Of a stretch of DNA of 64,000 bases, positions 32,696-45,200 are shown piece by piece. The stretch's first letter is position 1, and each line of letters opens with the position of its first letter. The translations under genes and the position numbers were made by a program. Under the pieces are notes generated by a model, which worked only from the letters and a program-made list of their open reading frames with translations, did no database searches and was not told the origin of the DNA. Origin of the DNA: Escarpia spicata (Eukaryota > Annelida > Polychaeta > Sabellida > Siboglinidae); contig OZ023206.1 of assembly GCA_963995525.1 (NCBI GenBank), forward strand, positions 66,039,304 through 66,103,303, given 5' to 3'.

Positions 32696-32924
32696 TCAGT
32701 CTGGTGATACTGTTCTAAAAAAAGGCTGACTAGTTGAATGAGACCTCATAAGACCATTACATTGTAACCACAATAATAGACTAGTCAGTTAATACAACGT
32801 TGCCGAGCGCTGGTGACAACTAGAACTGAACTTCTTGTATGTCTGACATACAATTTATTATCATGATCAAAACATTACACTAATGATTAGACTTCACACA
32901 CAAAAAAACTAAGCCAGAATATTT

Positions 32925-34335
32925 ACTTGTCCGCTGGACAAGTAAGTTTTGAAATCTACTTGTCCACCAAAATTTTAACTTGTCCAAGTGGTTGTCAAGG
33001 GGAATCGAAGCTTCAGAAAAAACGTAAAAAGTCTGTCTTATTTTTATGACAACAACACAATGTTCCTGCTGTTTCATTGCATGTACATCTTGTGATCAAA
33101 GACAAATTTTGATATTGCTAAATTATATTTGCAACTATTTTCCAGTCCATTATCATTATTATTCATCATGAATATTAAAAGTGGACACATTACATGATGT
33201 ATACCAATATTGTAGTGATGCTGATATGAACGCTTTTATTAATAACAAATCATTATTACGATGCTAGGAATGAAACAATTGTTTTCCTTGCTATTGGTTA
33301 TAATGTTGCAAAAATTGTTTATGTTTAATATGGTATATAACATACAACACTGCTATAAAAATGTTGCATCAGTTTGTCATTGAAGATGCACTTCAACCAT
33401 CAGGAACACGTCCAATGCAAAGCCAGGAAATGTTGTCACAAAAATCACAATAATCTGATATTATTTTGTTCAACCTCTATGAACTTTAATACAGCTATTA
33501 ACAAAGTTCTGTATTTTACAAATGAAGATAATAGTCAATTGATCACCAGCAGACAAGCGCATATTTTTCTAAAATTTTGTATTACCATTTCAATTATGTT
33601 AAAACAGTATAACGGTGCCCGAATGACATTTGTAGATTTAGTTGTCATAATGTTGCTGCCGCGCGCAGACCGCTGTAGTTGTAAACGGCGGTTGCACCCC
33701 GGCCGCGCATCTTATATAATTCGGCTTTGAGAAATCGCAATTTATGGTTAAAATAAAGAGCCAGTTACAAGTTTTGAAAATGTTACCGATCTGGATCGAC
33801 TAACGTTCGATAACTTGTCTTGGGAAAACTGCCGAGTCCGTGTGCGTTCGGCGTGATAATGGTTAAAGCTATACAATTATTCAAATAACAGGTAGCGATA
33901 CAAAGTCTACTATTTTCAAAGTTCGTCAGATATGATCTGTGAGTGGAAGCAAGTTGTACGTCATCCAAACTGAACGATTTACGATTTTGCGAAATACAGC
34001 CTCGATCAACGATGGCTGATGCGGAGTCTGTCCTACACATATAACAGAGTTAGGTCGGTGCGCTCAGCGGATGACCCTGTTAATTCTGGCACTAAACTCG
34101 GTCGAACACTGACGTACAACACACTGGCGGCGGATCGACAAGACGCTAACAAAACTGCAACGTGCTCGACTGCTAGCGAACTTCATCTGTTTGAATTTCC
34201 TAAAATAAAAAGTTTGAAAAGTTGCACTGGTCACTATTTACTGTAAATTTTCACTTGTCCACCGGATAACCATGTCGAGTCATTTTACTTGTCCAGGCCA
34301 AAAATCACTTGTCCAGGACAAACGGACAAGTGCTA
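32925..34335. mobile_element. possible element bounded by GGACAAGT motif clusters
   Basis: ACTTGTCC or its complement occurs at least four times in 32,925-33,000, including the palindrome ACTTGTCCGCTGGACAAGT, and at least five times in 34,245-34,335, including TTGTCCAGGACAA. Clustered subterminal motifs at both edges of a 1.4-kb segment suggest a DNA transposon or its derivative. I see no transposase inside, and exact termini are not defined. Confidence 0.45.
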
Positions 34336-34371
34336 TTTCGAACGCTGCAAACCAATAAGCATAAAACGATA

Positions 34372-34550
34372 TTTACCACTTGCGTTGAATCTGGACCCTG
34401 CTATATCACTCATTTTACGTGCATGATGCAGTAACGGACGACAATTTTTTGGTAATATAAATATGCGGGATGGTGTTGGATGATGATACTACCTTTGGTA
34501 ATGCACTGATGTATCAAGGTGGGTCCAGATTCAACACAAGTGCCTGATAT
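34372..34550. mobile_element. short MITE with 21-bp terminal inverted repeats
   Basis: ACTTGCGTTGAATCTGGACCC (34,378-34,398) pairs with the reverse complement at 34,521-34,541 with one mismatch. About 120 bases lie between. No coding capacity. Confidence 0.6.
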
Positions 34551-35999
34551 TTTATATACATGTGCTCAAACAGGCACATTATAATATAGGCATGGGCAAT
34601 GATTTTTCGGTGAAATTTGCCTATTTCAATTTGTACTCCAGCCCTTGTGATTATATGTATTGAAATCAAATTTGCACCACTAAAACGTCAATATGTTGTC
34701 GTTTTATACGTAGACAAATTTTTGATAATTAAAAAACTATGAGTTCAGTAGGCTTCCAAAACAACCCATGATTCCATGAATCAACGATCTACAGGCCGTG
34801 GCGACATACTGCCTGTGCTAAGACGCTATGTTGTTACGCTAGCGCTGAGTGTAACACTGTGCTCCAGTCAGGTTAAAAATTTAGGCGAAAATCATGCGTC
34901 TTCACAGACCTGCGACAATTTTAGTCATATTTAGTCAGAATAAAGTTGATAGTGACGAGGAATGGTAGTTCGACCGAACAGTGATAAGCACTCGTCCAAA
35001 CGAAGAAAAATGTGCCGGCCACATGCGAATGTAATAAGCCTATGCGTAGCTGTCATCTTTTACTAATAATTTCACATCAGATCGACCAGTGCTTATCACC
35101 AATTGATTCGGCTTTAAATTTTGAATCAAATCAATGTTGTTTTGTGAAAATTACATTTAATTTGTTGCCACGCCGACACAAAAAATTTGAAAGATTTGCG
35201 AATTTTACCCGAGTATCAACGCTTAGCGCGGCTTCGGTAGCCCACTCGCTACTCGTGCGATTAGTTAAGTTTCTAGTATTTTATTCGATGTGTATGCAAT
35301 ATATTTCGACATATTGTGGTTCCTAACTGCAAACAAATATTATATAATTTGAGTATTTCTTTACCGTTACATGTGGATCTCCGTATCGCGATAAAATAGA
35401 CTGATCCACATGACCTTAGCAATGGATGCTAGTACAAGTTGACCTTTGGTGTGAGGGGCGTGCGATGCCCGTCGTTAACTGACATTTTGCAAAACATTCT
35501 TTGTGCTATTTTCGCTGTTTGTTATCCCACTTTACACGATCGAATAAGTTTTACGTATACTGTAACATGTATGTGTTCTGTTAAAAACAATTAGGGAATT
35601 ACAAATATAGTAAATAACAGGAATGTCGGCAAACGGCGCTGCTACGCCCATGTCCGATCGGCAAGAATATGTTAACATGTTGTTGCTATTTACACTGACT
35701 TTCAAATTGCGTTTACAATCTGCAGATACACATGGGAAATCGTATTTATTATATAATATCCATTTACTCTACTTTGGAAATAATGTACACATATATATAT
35801 ATATAGTAGTGTTGGTGGTGGAATGCACGGCGGGCTGAGATTGATGACAATAACTTTGATAAGAACATATATTGGTTGTTCCTTTATACATCCAGTTATA
35901 CTTATACAAAGTAAGCTATAATTCCTACAGAACTTAACTCTCCAACTAAAGTACATTAGAAATATTCCATTATTTCTTCATGTAATTACTTTACTGCAC
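34551..35999. other. intergenic / 5' region of SLF2-like gene
   Basis: CpG-containing patches near 35,180-35,260 and 35,610-35,670 could belong to the promoter or first exon of the downstream gene. No firm exon found. Confidence 0.35.
35623..35681 (+). other. possible first coding exon of SLF2-like gene
   Basis: ATG opens MSANGAATPMSDRQEYVNM in a locally CpG-rich stretch upstream of the first firm exon. A phase-2 donor would be needed; the only GT in that phase (AT|GTTGTT) is weak. I list it as a guess because a start exon must lie upstream of 36.2 kb. Confidence 0.15.
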
Positions 36000-36007
36000 A
36001 CACACAG

Positions 36008-36017
36008 AGACAACACA

Positions 36018-36104
<87 letters not shown>
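36008..36104. repeat. (CA)n microsatellite
   Basis: About 42 near-perfect CA units, 140 bases upstream of the first firm SLF2-like exon. Confidence 0.95.
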
Positions 36105-36105
<1 letters not shown>

Positions 36106-36243
36106 TATGTAATGCTGAATAATGTGTTTTGTTAAAAATGTCCTTGCCAGAGCCTATTTAATTAAAAATTATGTAACTAACTTAACATGATGGAGTTATT
36201 TATGTCTCGATGTAAGTAATAACATTTGTTGGTTTCTTTTCAG

Positions 36244-36296
36244 GGATCAAGTGATCACAAAATTCTTCACACCAAAGTCTACTCAGTCCCGACCAG
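36244..36296 (+). CDS. SLF2: SLF2-like exon with PIP-box-like motif
   Basis: It begins in phase 2 after TTTTCAG and encodes DQVITKFFTPKSTQSRP. VITKFF has the hydrophobic-x-x-aromatic-aromatic spacing of a PIP/APIM-type PCNA motif, but Asp replaces the usual first Gln. The donor is CCAG|GTATAT. Confidence 0.65.
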
Positions 36297-39200
36297 GTAT
36301 ATTTGGTAGGAACTAGATTTGGATACTTCAGCACAATGTTTGCACGTGTGTGTGTTTTATATCTATCTTGAATAGTTCTCTCTCTGTCTTTTCACTGACT
36401 ACAGTGGATAGTATAAGGAAGTTGTCTGTTGTCAGGACTTGTTAGTTTGTTAGTTGGGCACTGGCGAGCACCATGTACATGTCTGGTGTGTACTTTGTCT
36501 ATTGACATGACTTGTTAGTTTGTTAGTTCAACATTGGTGGCATCATGCACATGACGGATGTGTACTTTGTCTATTGTCATGACTTGTTAGTTTGTTAGTT
36601 CAACACTGATGGCACCATGTACATGTCTGATGTGTACTTTGTCTATTGCCATGACTTGTTAGTTTGTTAGTTCAACATTAGTGGCATCATGTGCATGACT
36701 GATTTGTACTTTGTCTATTACCATGACTTGTTAGTTTGTTAGTTCAACATTGGTGGCATCATGCACATGACTGATTTGTACTTTGTCTATTGTCCAGACA
36801 CCCTCAAGTCCTCATCATGTCCACCTCACGCCGCAGAGAAACGAAGCGACCGACACGGCAGCGGAGACCATCTTGCAGCCAAGAAACTACACCTGAAGCC
36901 AGAATCAGGTGAAGGACAGGCCATTAGCCAGAAAAAAAATTTCCAGGCTCAAATTGATAAAAATGGTGCCTTTTAGTGCGCGAAAGGCTTGCGTGGAGGC
37001 CATTCTCATGAATCACAGTCGTTATTGGCCAGTTTAGTTTTTTCAATGACAAACCAGTGTCATTGAGCCATTTGTTTTATTAATACTAATCCATTCGATT
37101 TGTTTCACTGCCAATTGTGCCAATGATAGTGAATTAATGTGAGCCCTAGACTTGGAACTATTAGTTAATCTAGTGGCCAGCTGGCCTCCTCTAAATTCCA
37201 CCTGTCATGTCAGTTATAATTATCTGCCTTCACCAGTCATCTGCCAGTCTTAAAGATGGGGAGACAGGTGTCTGCTAAGCCCCTGGTGAGGCGGGTGGTA
37301 AACTGGGGTGTGGTCGGTCAGTCATCTGCCACTTTTTTAAAAGATCACATGCATGTGACAATCGCATCAAATTGTGAGCTAAATTAGTTCCATTGTATTT
37401 ACATGCGCCCAATTACGAGGTCTTAATTGCGCATACTGCATGCATGTGTATTAAACCATTAAATTTGAATATCTACTTATAGATTTGCTGTATGTTTCCG
37501 TGGACAAAATGAGTGGTCAGCCATTTCCCTGGTGGGGCCACAAATTCAGAGTATTGTACAGGTGATACCTGCAGCCCTTTGTTCAGTGCTCTGTGTGTGG
37601 GGTAGGCCAGTATGACAGCCCCTGTCAGGATAGGGTGTTGGTAGTATTATTGTGGAGCGCAGTGGGGAAGTGACGAGAGCGTCAATCCAGAGAACTCGGG
37701 TTCGAATCCTGTGCTGCCATTTCAAACCTTGGGCAAGTTCGTTCACTCTACTTCACTCAGCTGTATGAATGAATACTTGTCTATAGACAGTGGTGGATAT
37801 TTGTGTAAGCATAGCCGTTATGCTGTAGTTACAGCATGGCTGAATACTTCCCCGATAAGTCAACATGGTGCTCATATGAATAGGGAGTAAAGTGTAAAGC
37901 ACTTTGATAAGTCCTAAGGACTGGATACTGTACTTTATAAGAACTTACCTTTACTTATAACCTTTATGTGTATTTCTCTAGGTGGCGACCATCAGAAGAA
38001 GTCTCCTAGTAGTCACAGTCACCATCACCGTCATCATCACCACAGTCACCGCCATCGTCACAAGTCAGAATCATCATCAAAGAGTCGTTCGTCTTCAAAT
38101 AATGATTTGTCTTCTACTCCAGGTGGGTACAGACCGCAAACTATAATTTATTTTTAGTATTTAAAAAAATATAATTTTACTTATTTTGTTTAGTTATAAA
38201 CAAATGTTCAAAGTCATATTTTGTGAAAGGCATTACTCTTTATTCAGTCAGACTACTGCTGTGCACTGCTTACTATATTACTTGTTAGAAGAAGAAATTT
38301 AAGGAATTTAATTATTCCAAATATCTGTGGGACTACACCACCCATCAGCTGTTTCTAAGATTGTCTGGTTACCATAGTTATTATCATTAATAAATCACAC
38401 CTGGGTTCAATTCACTTTTATTAAGTCCAATTCAATTCCAAGGATCAATTCCTATTCAATTCAATGTACTCACAAAAAACATCCATTCCAATTCATGTGT
38501 ATTTACCAAGGATCAATTCCAATTCAATTCAATGTACTCACAAAAAAATCAATTCCAATTCAATTCATTTTTATTCAAATTGGCAACAACAGCTTTTTTG
38601 TAAAATTGTTGTGATTATTATTAAGTTTGAGCACATTGATGTGCAATGAAGCCCCGGTGAAAATCCACTGAAGCTAACAGTAACTCTTTAATTTGTTTAA
38701 TTTAAGCCAGGAAGTCCATAATAAAATGCTTGCTAAGCAGGCCTGAAAGAACGCTACATGTGACATGATGAATCCTTGTGGCACATGTAGCTTTCTCTCG
38801 TGTAGAATCACTGATATAATACTTTTAAAATAATAGGTCAAGAATCAAGACAGGATGAGTAGTTTTTTAAGATATGAGAGTTGTTTATAGAGATAAGTAA
38901 TTTCAAGAGGAGTATGTCAATTTAACCTCAGAATAGCAAAACTCTGCTACATGTAACTTTGAATTACATTAAAACTTGTGAAAATGTACTCATCCTTCAT
39001 ACTGTGATGGTCACATTCCATTTACATTAGCTGTCGTAATGCCAAACTTTTTACATGCCCCCTAAAGTCATCACCACCAGGAACTGAGACCAGGAAATAA
39101 CAAATGTTGAGGAATATATACTGGAGTTTGATACTACCGTAATGACCCTATGTATTGGGACATGCTAAATATCTAGAAACAATTTTTGTTTCTGTACTGT

Positions 39201-42200
39201 GTGTTTTGGGACACCTTAATAAATATAATTATTTTGTCCGTATGTATTGGGACACACAGGATATAGGACCATTGAGACACTCAAAAATAGTTAGTAGCAG
39301 GGTAATAAACAAGGATGACATAGCGTCAGGACTTGTTTGTGTCCCTAAGTATTGGGACAGTGAATCTGAGATTTATTTTTGTGCACCGTATTTTTTGGGT
39401 CAGCTGATAATTTAATTATTTTTAAGTGTCTCAATACATACGGTCATTATGGTATACCAAATATCCTAGTGACGATTTTATGCAAGGGTTTTTGTCGATG
39501 TTTGCAAATAGACTGCTAACATATATATACATCCATGATTTCAGTACATTGTGTTTCAGTTAAATCGAGGCACTCCGACAAAAGATCAAGGTCACACTCA
39601 GGGTCAAGTGAACGGTCGCAAGGTCATCACAAGTCCTCTCGACCTCACTCTCACAGTAATTCCACAGGTTTGTTGGCTGTTTGTAAACCTATCAGTCCAG
39701 AATGGTTGAAAAACAAATGTAACTGAAGGCAGTGTTTGCCCTGGTGTATGACAAACGAGGCGAGTCGCCTCGCCATTTTTCCATGCAGCCTAGCCCAAAA
39801 TATGCCGAAATTGCCGCCTTGTAGCTATTTCATGCGCCCAATGTTTTTCGTTCTATCGCGATTTATTTAGCGTAGGCGAGCAGCACGAAATGACACTACT
39901 TATATTCCAGCAAAATCGCACATTTGTAGCAACATCGTTTAGTCGTCTTAACGTCTCTCAAGGCCGGTTAGGATTTACCTCTTGGAATTAACTCCATTGG
40001 ATAATGTGAATGACATCACTTGTCAGTTGTCCGATCATGGAATATTCCCGCGGGATCCACTGTGCTTCCAATGGTGACACCTTGCAGAGTTTTGACATAC
40101 TAGAAATTTAGACATTCATGTAACATGGCACTCAAACGGTAACTGCATTTGGGAGACATGTGGAACTCGGAAAAAAAACAAAGAAAATGTCTTTTGCACT
40201 CAATTTTACTATTATAGTATGTGCCCACAATAAAACAGAATGCTGGTGTAGCTGATGTTGAATGTCTGGTTTATGACAGTGGTGGGCGCTATTTACACCT
40301 CAAATGGGTGTAAGACGTAATAGTCTTATAGGTAAATATGCCTAGGATAATGTTGAATGATGGAAATGTATCACTGAAGTGAGACGTTTGGGAAAGTTGA
40401 TTTGAGTGAAGTACTTACGAATATAAACCACCAAAGTTCACATCTCATAAAAGATGCCTATTTCCTAAAACCGTGTATACTAATGGGTTATCAATAACTT
40501 GGGTTAGACTATTACAGATTTGCACAGAAATTGGATATACTAAAAACAACTTATAGTGTTTTATAAAAAGGACACAATTTGAGAAACGTTCTTGCGATTA
40601 ATAGAAACATACTTTTGTGGCATTCCCAAAAAATTAATTGCATAGCATGCTAGTAACAAATAAAATATAATCTTTAGAACAAACCACCAATTTACCATAA
40701 CATTATGATATAATAATTTAAAGGTGATGATGAAAGAGTCTTCAGATGATACGATTGGATGCTTCCCATGGAAGTTGAGATGGTGTTCGACTGAACAGGT
40801 CTGCCGGGGAGTAAAGTGTAAAGCGCTTTGAGTAGTCTTTACGACTGGATACTGCGCTATATAAGAACTTACCTTTTACTGACTCTGTCAGCATGGTAAC
40901 AAGGCATGGGGTTAGGGCAAGAAAAACATCACCACAACCAAGAACCAGTGGTCAAGTGGAAACGACACCTGAACTGAGTACCAGTGGTCAAGTGGAAACC
41001 ACACCTCAACACGATGAAACAATCATGATTACTGACTTTTATCAATCGTGATTACTACATTTACAAGTAGTGTCTTGTTATTTAATATATTCCCTCTATA
41101 TTCAAGAGTAAAGGTTAAACATACCTCAGAATGCACCATTTTAAAGCTAGTTTAAAAAAATCTCTGGGGAAGACGGGCTTTGCACCTGCGGTACTCGCGT
41201 AGCCCACCCCTACTACGTCACCCATAATTTTACCCAGGGGAAACACTGAAGCTGGTTGGTTCTAGAATTGCACTTTGGCCATTTTGGGATTTCGTCTTTT
41301 TCCAATAGTTAATGTTTGTCACTCGGGTGCCTACCATGTCAGTTGAGTGATGTATAACTACCCGAGCTGCTTAAGGTCACTCGGGTGCCTACCATGTCAG
41401 TTGAGTGATGTATAAGTACCCGAACTGCTTAAGGTCGCTCGGGTGCCTACCATGTCAGTTGAGTGATGTATAACTACCCGAACTGCTTAAGGTCGCTCGG
41501 TGCCTACCATGTCAGTTGAGTGATGTATAACTACCCGAACTGCTTAAGGTCGCTCGGGTGCCTACCATGTCAGTTGAGTGATGTATAACTACCCGAACTG
41601 CTTAAGGTTGCTTGGGTGCCTATCATGTCAGTTGATTTCTTTACTTTTCCTTCATAGAACATTAGTAGGTGTATGAACATATGTACTACAAAAGAAAACA
41701 TGGTATTAATGCCATATGTCACCAGTTCGTCCTTTAAAAACTACTACTTTTTGTGTCTCAGTGGAATTCCCCTTCATATTCTGGAAACTATAATGCCGTT
41801 ACCCTAGAAACTATAACGCCGTTACCGTAGAAACTATAACGACATTATCGTAGAAACTATAACAACAGTTTCATGCCAGCGCAGATGTCTGTGAGTGTAA
41901 ATTCGCTCGCAAATTTTTCTTTCAGGGTATTTCTCAAAATGAAATCAAATGCCACTTTTAGGTGATTTTTGACATCATTTTAATTGTCTTTAAACACATA
42001 GACATGTCACTAAACAACCTAGAAACGTAATTCTTTTTGGACTAGAGTATTGCTTGATGTCTTAGGCAGTCTGAAAAAAAATTTCTCTCTTCAAAACTGT
42101 TAATAGAAATTATCGAGATCACGAGCTCACAAGGAAAATCCACCATTAAAAAAAATCTGTTACTTAATTTTAAGGGTTACTGAACATTCTTCAGGATAGT

Positions 42201-45200
42201 TCGTTTTCAAATTAGAAACTTTCATTTTTCATATCCAAGAATCATGTTAAATTACGAACTACCTCACGTGTACGATGACGTCATTCAGCGTCATAGGTAC
42301 TGATGAAGTCGGCGTGACACGTCAACGAAAGCCTCTACCAGGTAATTTAACATGATTCTTGGATATGAAAAATGAAAGTTTCTAATTTAATTTTAAGGGG
42401 TTTTCAAAATTTAACAAGCTGCCACTGTATCACCAAGGACACTGTTTACATGACAAACCAACAAAAGTGTCCTGGTGGGTGGCGCATCCTGTTTCTTGGT
42501 GTACAAGATCACTGTTATGGAGCGTAATTGGTTATAGAGAAGATATAAGAATTACGAATGCTGGTGGAACAGTCCCAAGAATGTGATTAATACAGATTGT
42601 GTTTACAGCGAAGACTAAAGTGGACCATGGCAGTAAAACGTCACAAGCCATCCTGGACAGCATCAAACAGCCGGTGGTCAGTCTAGTGCAATGTGACCCT
42701 TTGATATCATGTGACAGGCTAGTGTCATGTGACAGGCTTCTGTCGTGTGACAAGCTAGCGTCACATCAGAAGTCCAAGATCACACCACTGGGTAGGTCGT
42801 AACTTCATATTCCTTTTGTTTACTGTGGGTCAGCACTGATTTTTCAAAACGTTTGTTTTGACATTGTTAGTTGTTGTTAGCAAGTCACACATTATTTTAT
42901 GAGTCTTAAGTCACAGTGCCAAGTCATGCTTGTTAATGTATAAGATTTGTAAGTCATATTCATACGTAATGCACATTATTGCATGGATTTGTAAGTCATT
43001 AAATTCACAAGTCATGCACATTATTGGGTAAGATTCATAAGTCATATTCAGAAGTCACACACATATTACAGTCGAATATTATAGTCGAATTTGCAGGGCG
43101 TTACGCCCTGTCCTTCTCCAGTGACGCCCTGGTACCCAGAAAAGGCAAAAAGAACACTCTGCCTTTTTTACACGACGCCCTGCTATATTTGCAACGTAAC
43201 CCTACTTGTGGCTACAGACAGCTACACGATGAATATTAATTTGAGAGTGTCTGCAAGTGCCCTGATCTTGAAACACATCTCTATCCCTATTGCACCACGT
43301 GCGCAGTTCAATTTTTCAACAATCCAACAGAGCGCGTCCCGCGATTGGGAAAGGGATACAAAGTCGAAATCGGGGCGCTTGCAGACATCACGCCACACGC
43401 TCAGTTTGATTGTTCAGGCACCCATATCTCGACACCTATCCCGATCGTCGTTAAATTCTCTTAATCGTTTGTGCCAACAAATATTAAAATACGTTGATTT
43501 GAGGAAGCGCCGATCTTCAAAAGTGGACAGTTCAGAGTGAAAGATTTTTGCGCAGTGCCTCGACTATACATATCGTCAAGCAGTCCTTATTTTGTTTGTA
43601 TCTTCAAAAGTTACAGTCCGATCACCTGGAGACTTCTATAGTTAGATATGTCATTTAATTCTTTTAATTCAGGGGTGCTACGGTTGCTGGCGGCCAGCGT
43701 CTTGTTTGGTCCAAATCGTTTAGCAGTAGCTACCTGTAATAATTATTATAAAGAGGGGTACTATTAAACAGTGGCTTCAAACTAGTGATAGTTACTTTTT
43801 TCTGTTTGTTGACTGATTGTTAACATCGAGATTGCGTGTGGGTGTTTTTTTCTGTAAATAAAAAAAATTAGCTATGCATTATTTTAATGTATGACATCAC
43901 ACCTTTTCAGTTACACCTTTTACTATTTGCAGTGCAATGTATCTAAATTTCTGTTCAGCCTAGCCCAACAATATTTTGCACACTTTTGCATATACAATAG
44001 ACTGTGAATATTAAATATGATGTGAATTTATACATAAAATGTTGTCATTGCTTAATATTGTGTTTTGCTAAAAATTAAATAAAGTTAAGACATGCCAATT
44101 TAACTAAATTAAACATGTTGTATTGTCTATATATACTATAATGTTCCATTTGTCCACATTTATACTTATCAAAATGTCATTTTTCAAAATTACTATTTTG
44201 CTTGTACATTTTTTATTTTCTAAATCGAACATAACAGTATATCTCAATCAGATTGACACAAATTAAACAGTTATGTAAAGCTGAATATTATGTTTTGTTC
44301 TAAAATGCCTGAGCCTATATTATAGTACATAAATATATGTGTACACTGTGTACACATATATAATATACTATATGTAAGTAGTATGATATTAAACTACAAG
44401 CTGTACACTGCTACTACATCTCATGTATTTAATTTAGTCGCGTGTCGCAAGTGGCCTTTTAACCACTGCTCACCACGCTCTATGTGCCCTTTTACTAAAA
44501 TGGCACTGTGCCCTTTTGAAAACCTGGGCAGAACACTGCATTGTTGTATAAGATTCATAACTCATATTCACAAGTCATGTACACCGTTGTATAAGATTCA
44601 TAACTCATATTCACAAATCATGTACACCATTGTATAAGATTCATAACTCATATTCACAAATCATGTACACCATTGTATAAGATTCATAACTCATATTCAC
44701 AAATCATGTACACCATTGTATAAGATTCATAACTCATATTCACAAATCATGTACACCATTGTATAAGATTCAGAACTCATATTCACAAATCATGTACACC
44801 ATTGTATAAGATTCATAACTCATATTCACAAATCATGTACACCATTGTATAAGATTCATAACTCATATTCACAAATCATGTACACCATTGTATAAGATTC
44901 ATAACTCATATTCACAAATCATGTACACCATTGTATAAGATTCATAACTCATATTCACAAATCATGTACACCATTGTATAAGATTCATAACTCATATTCA
45001 CAAATCATGTACACCATTGTATAAGATTCATAACTCATTCACAAATCATGTACACCATTGTATAAGATTCATAACTCATATTCACAAATCATGTACACCA
45101 TTGTATAAGATTCATAACTCATATTCACAAATCATGTACACCATTGTATAAGATTCATAACTCATATTCACAAATCATGTACACCATTGTATAAGATTCA

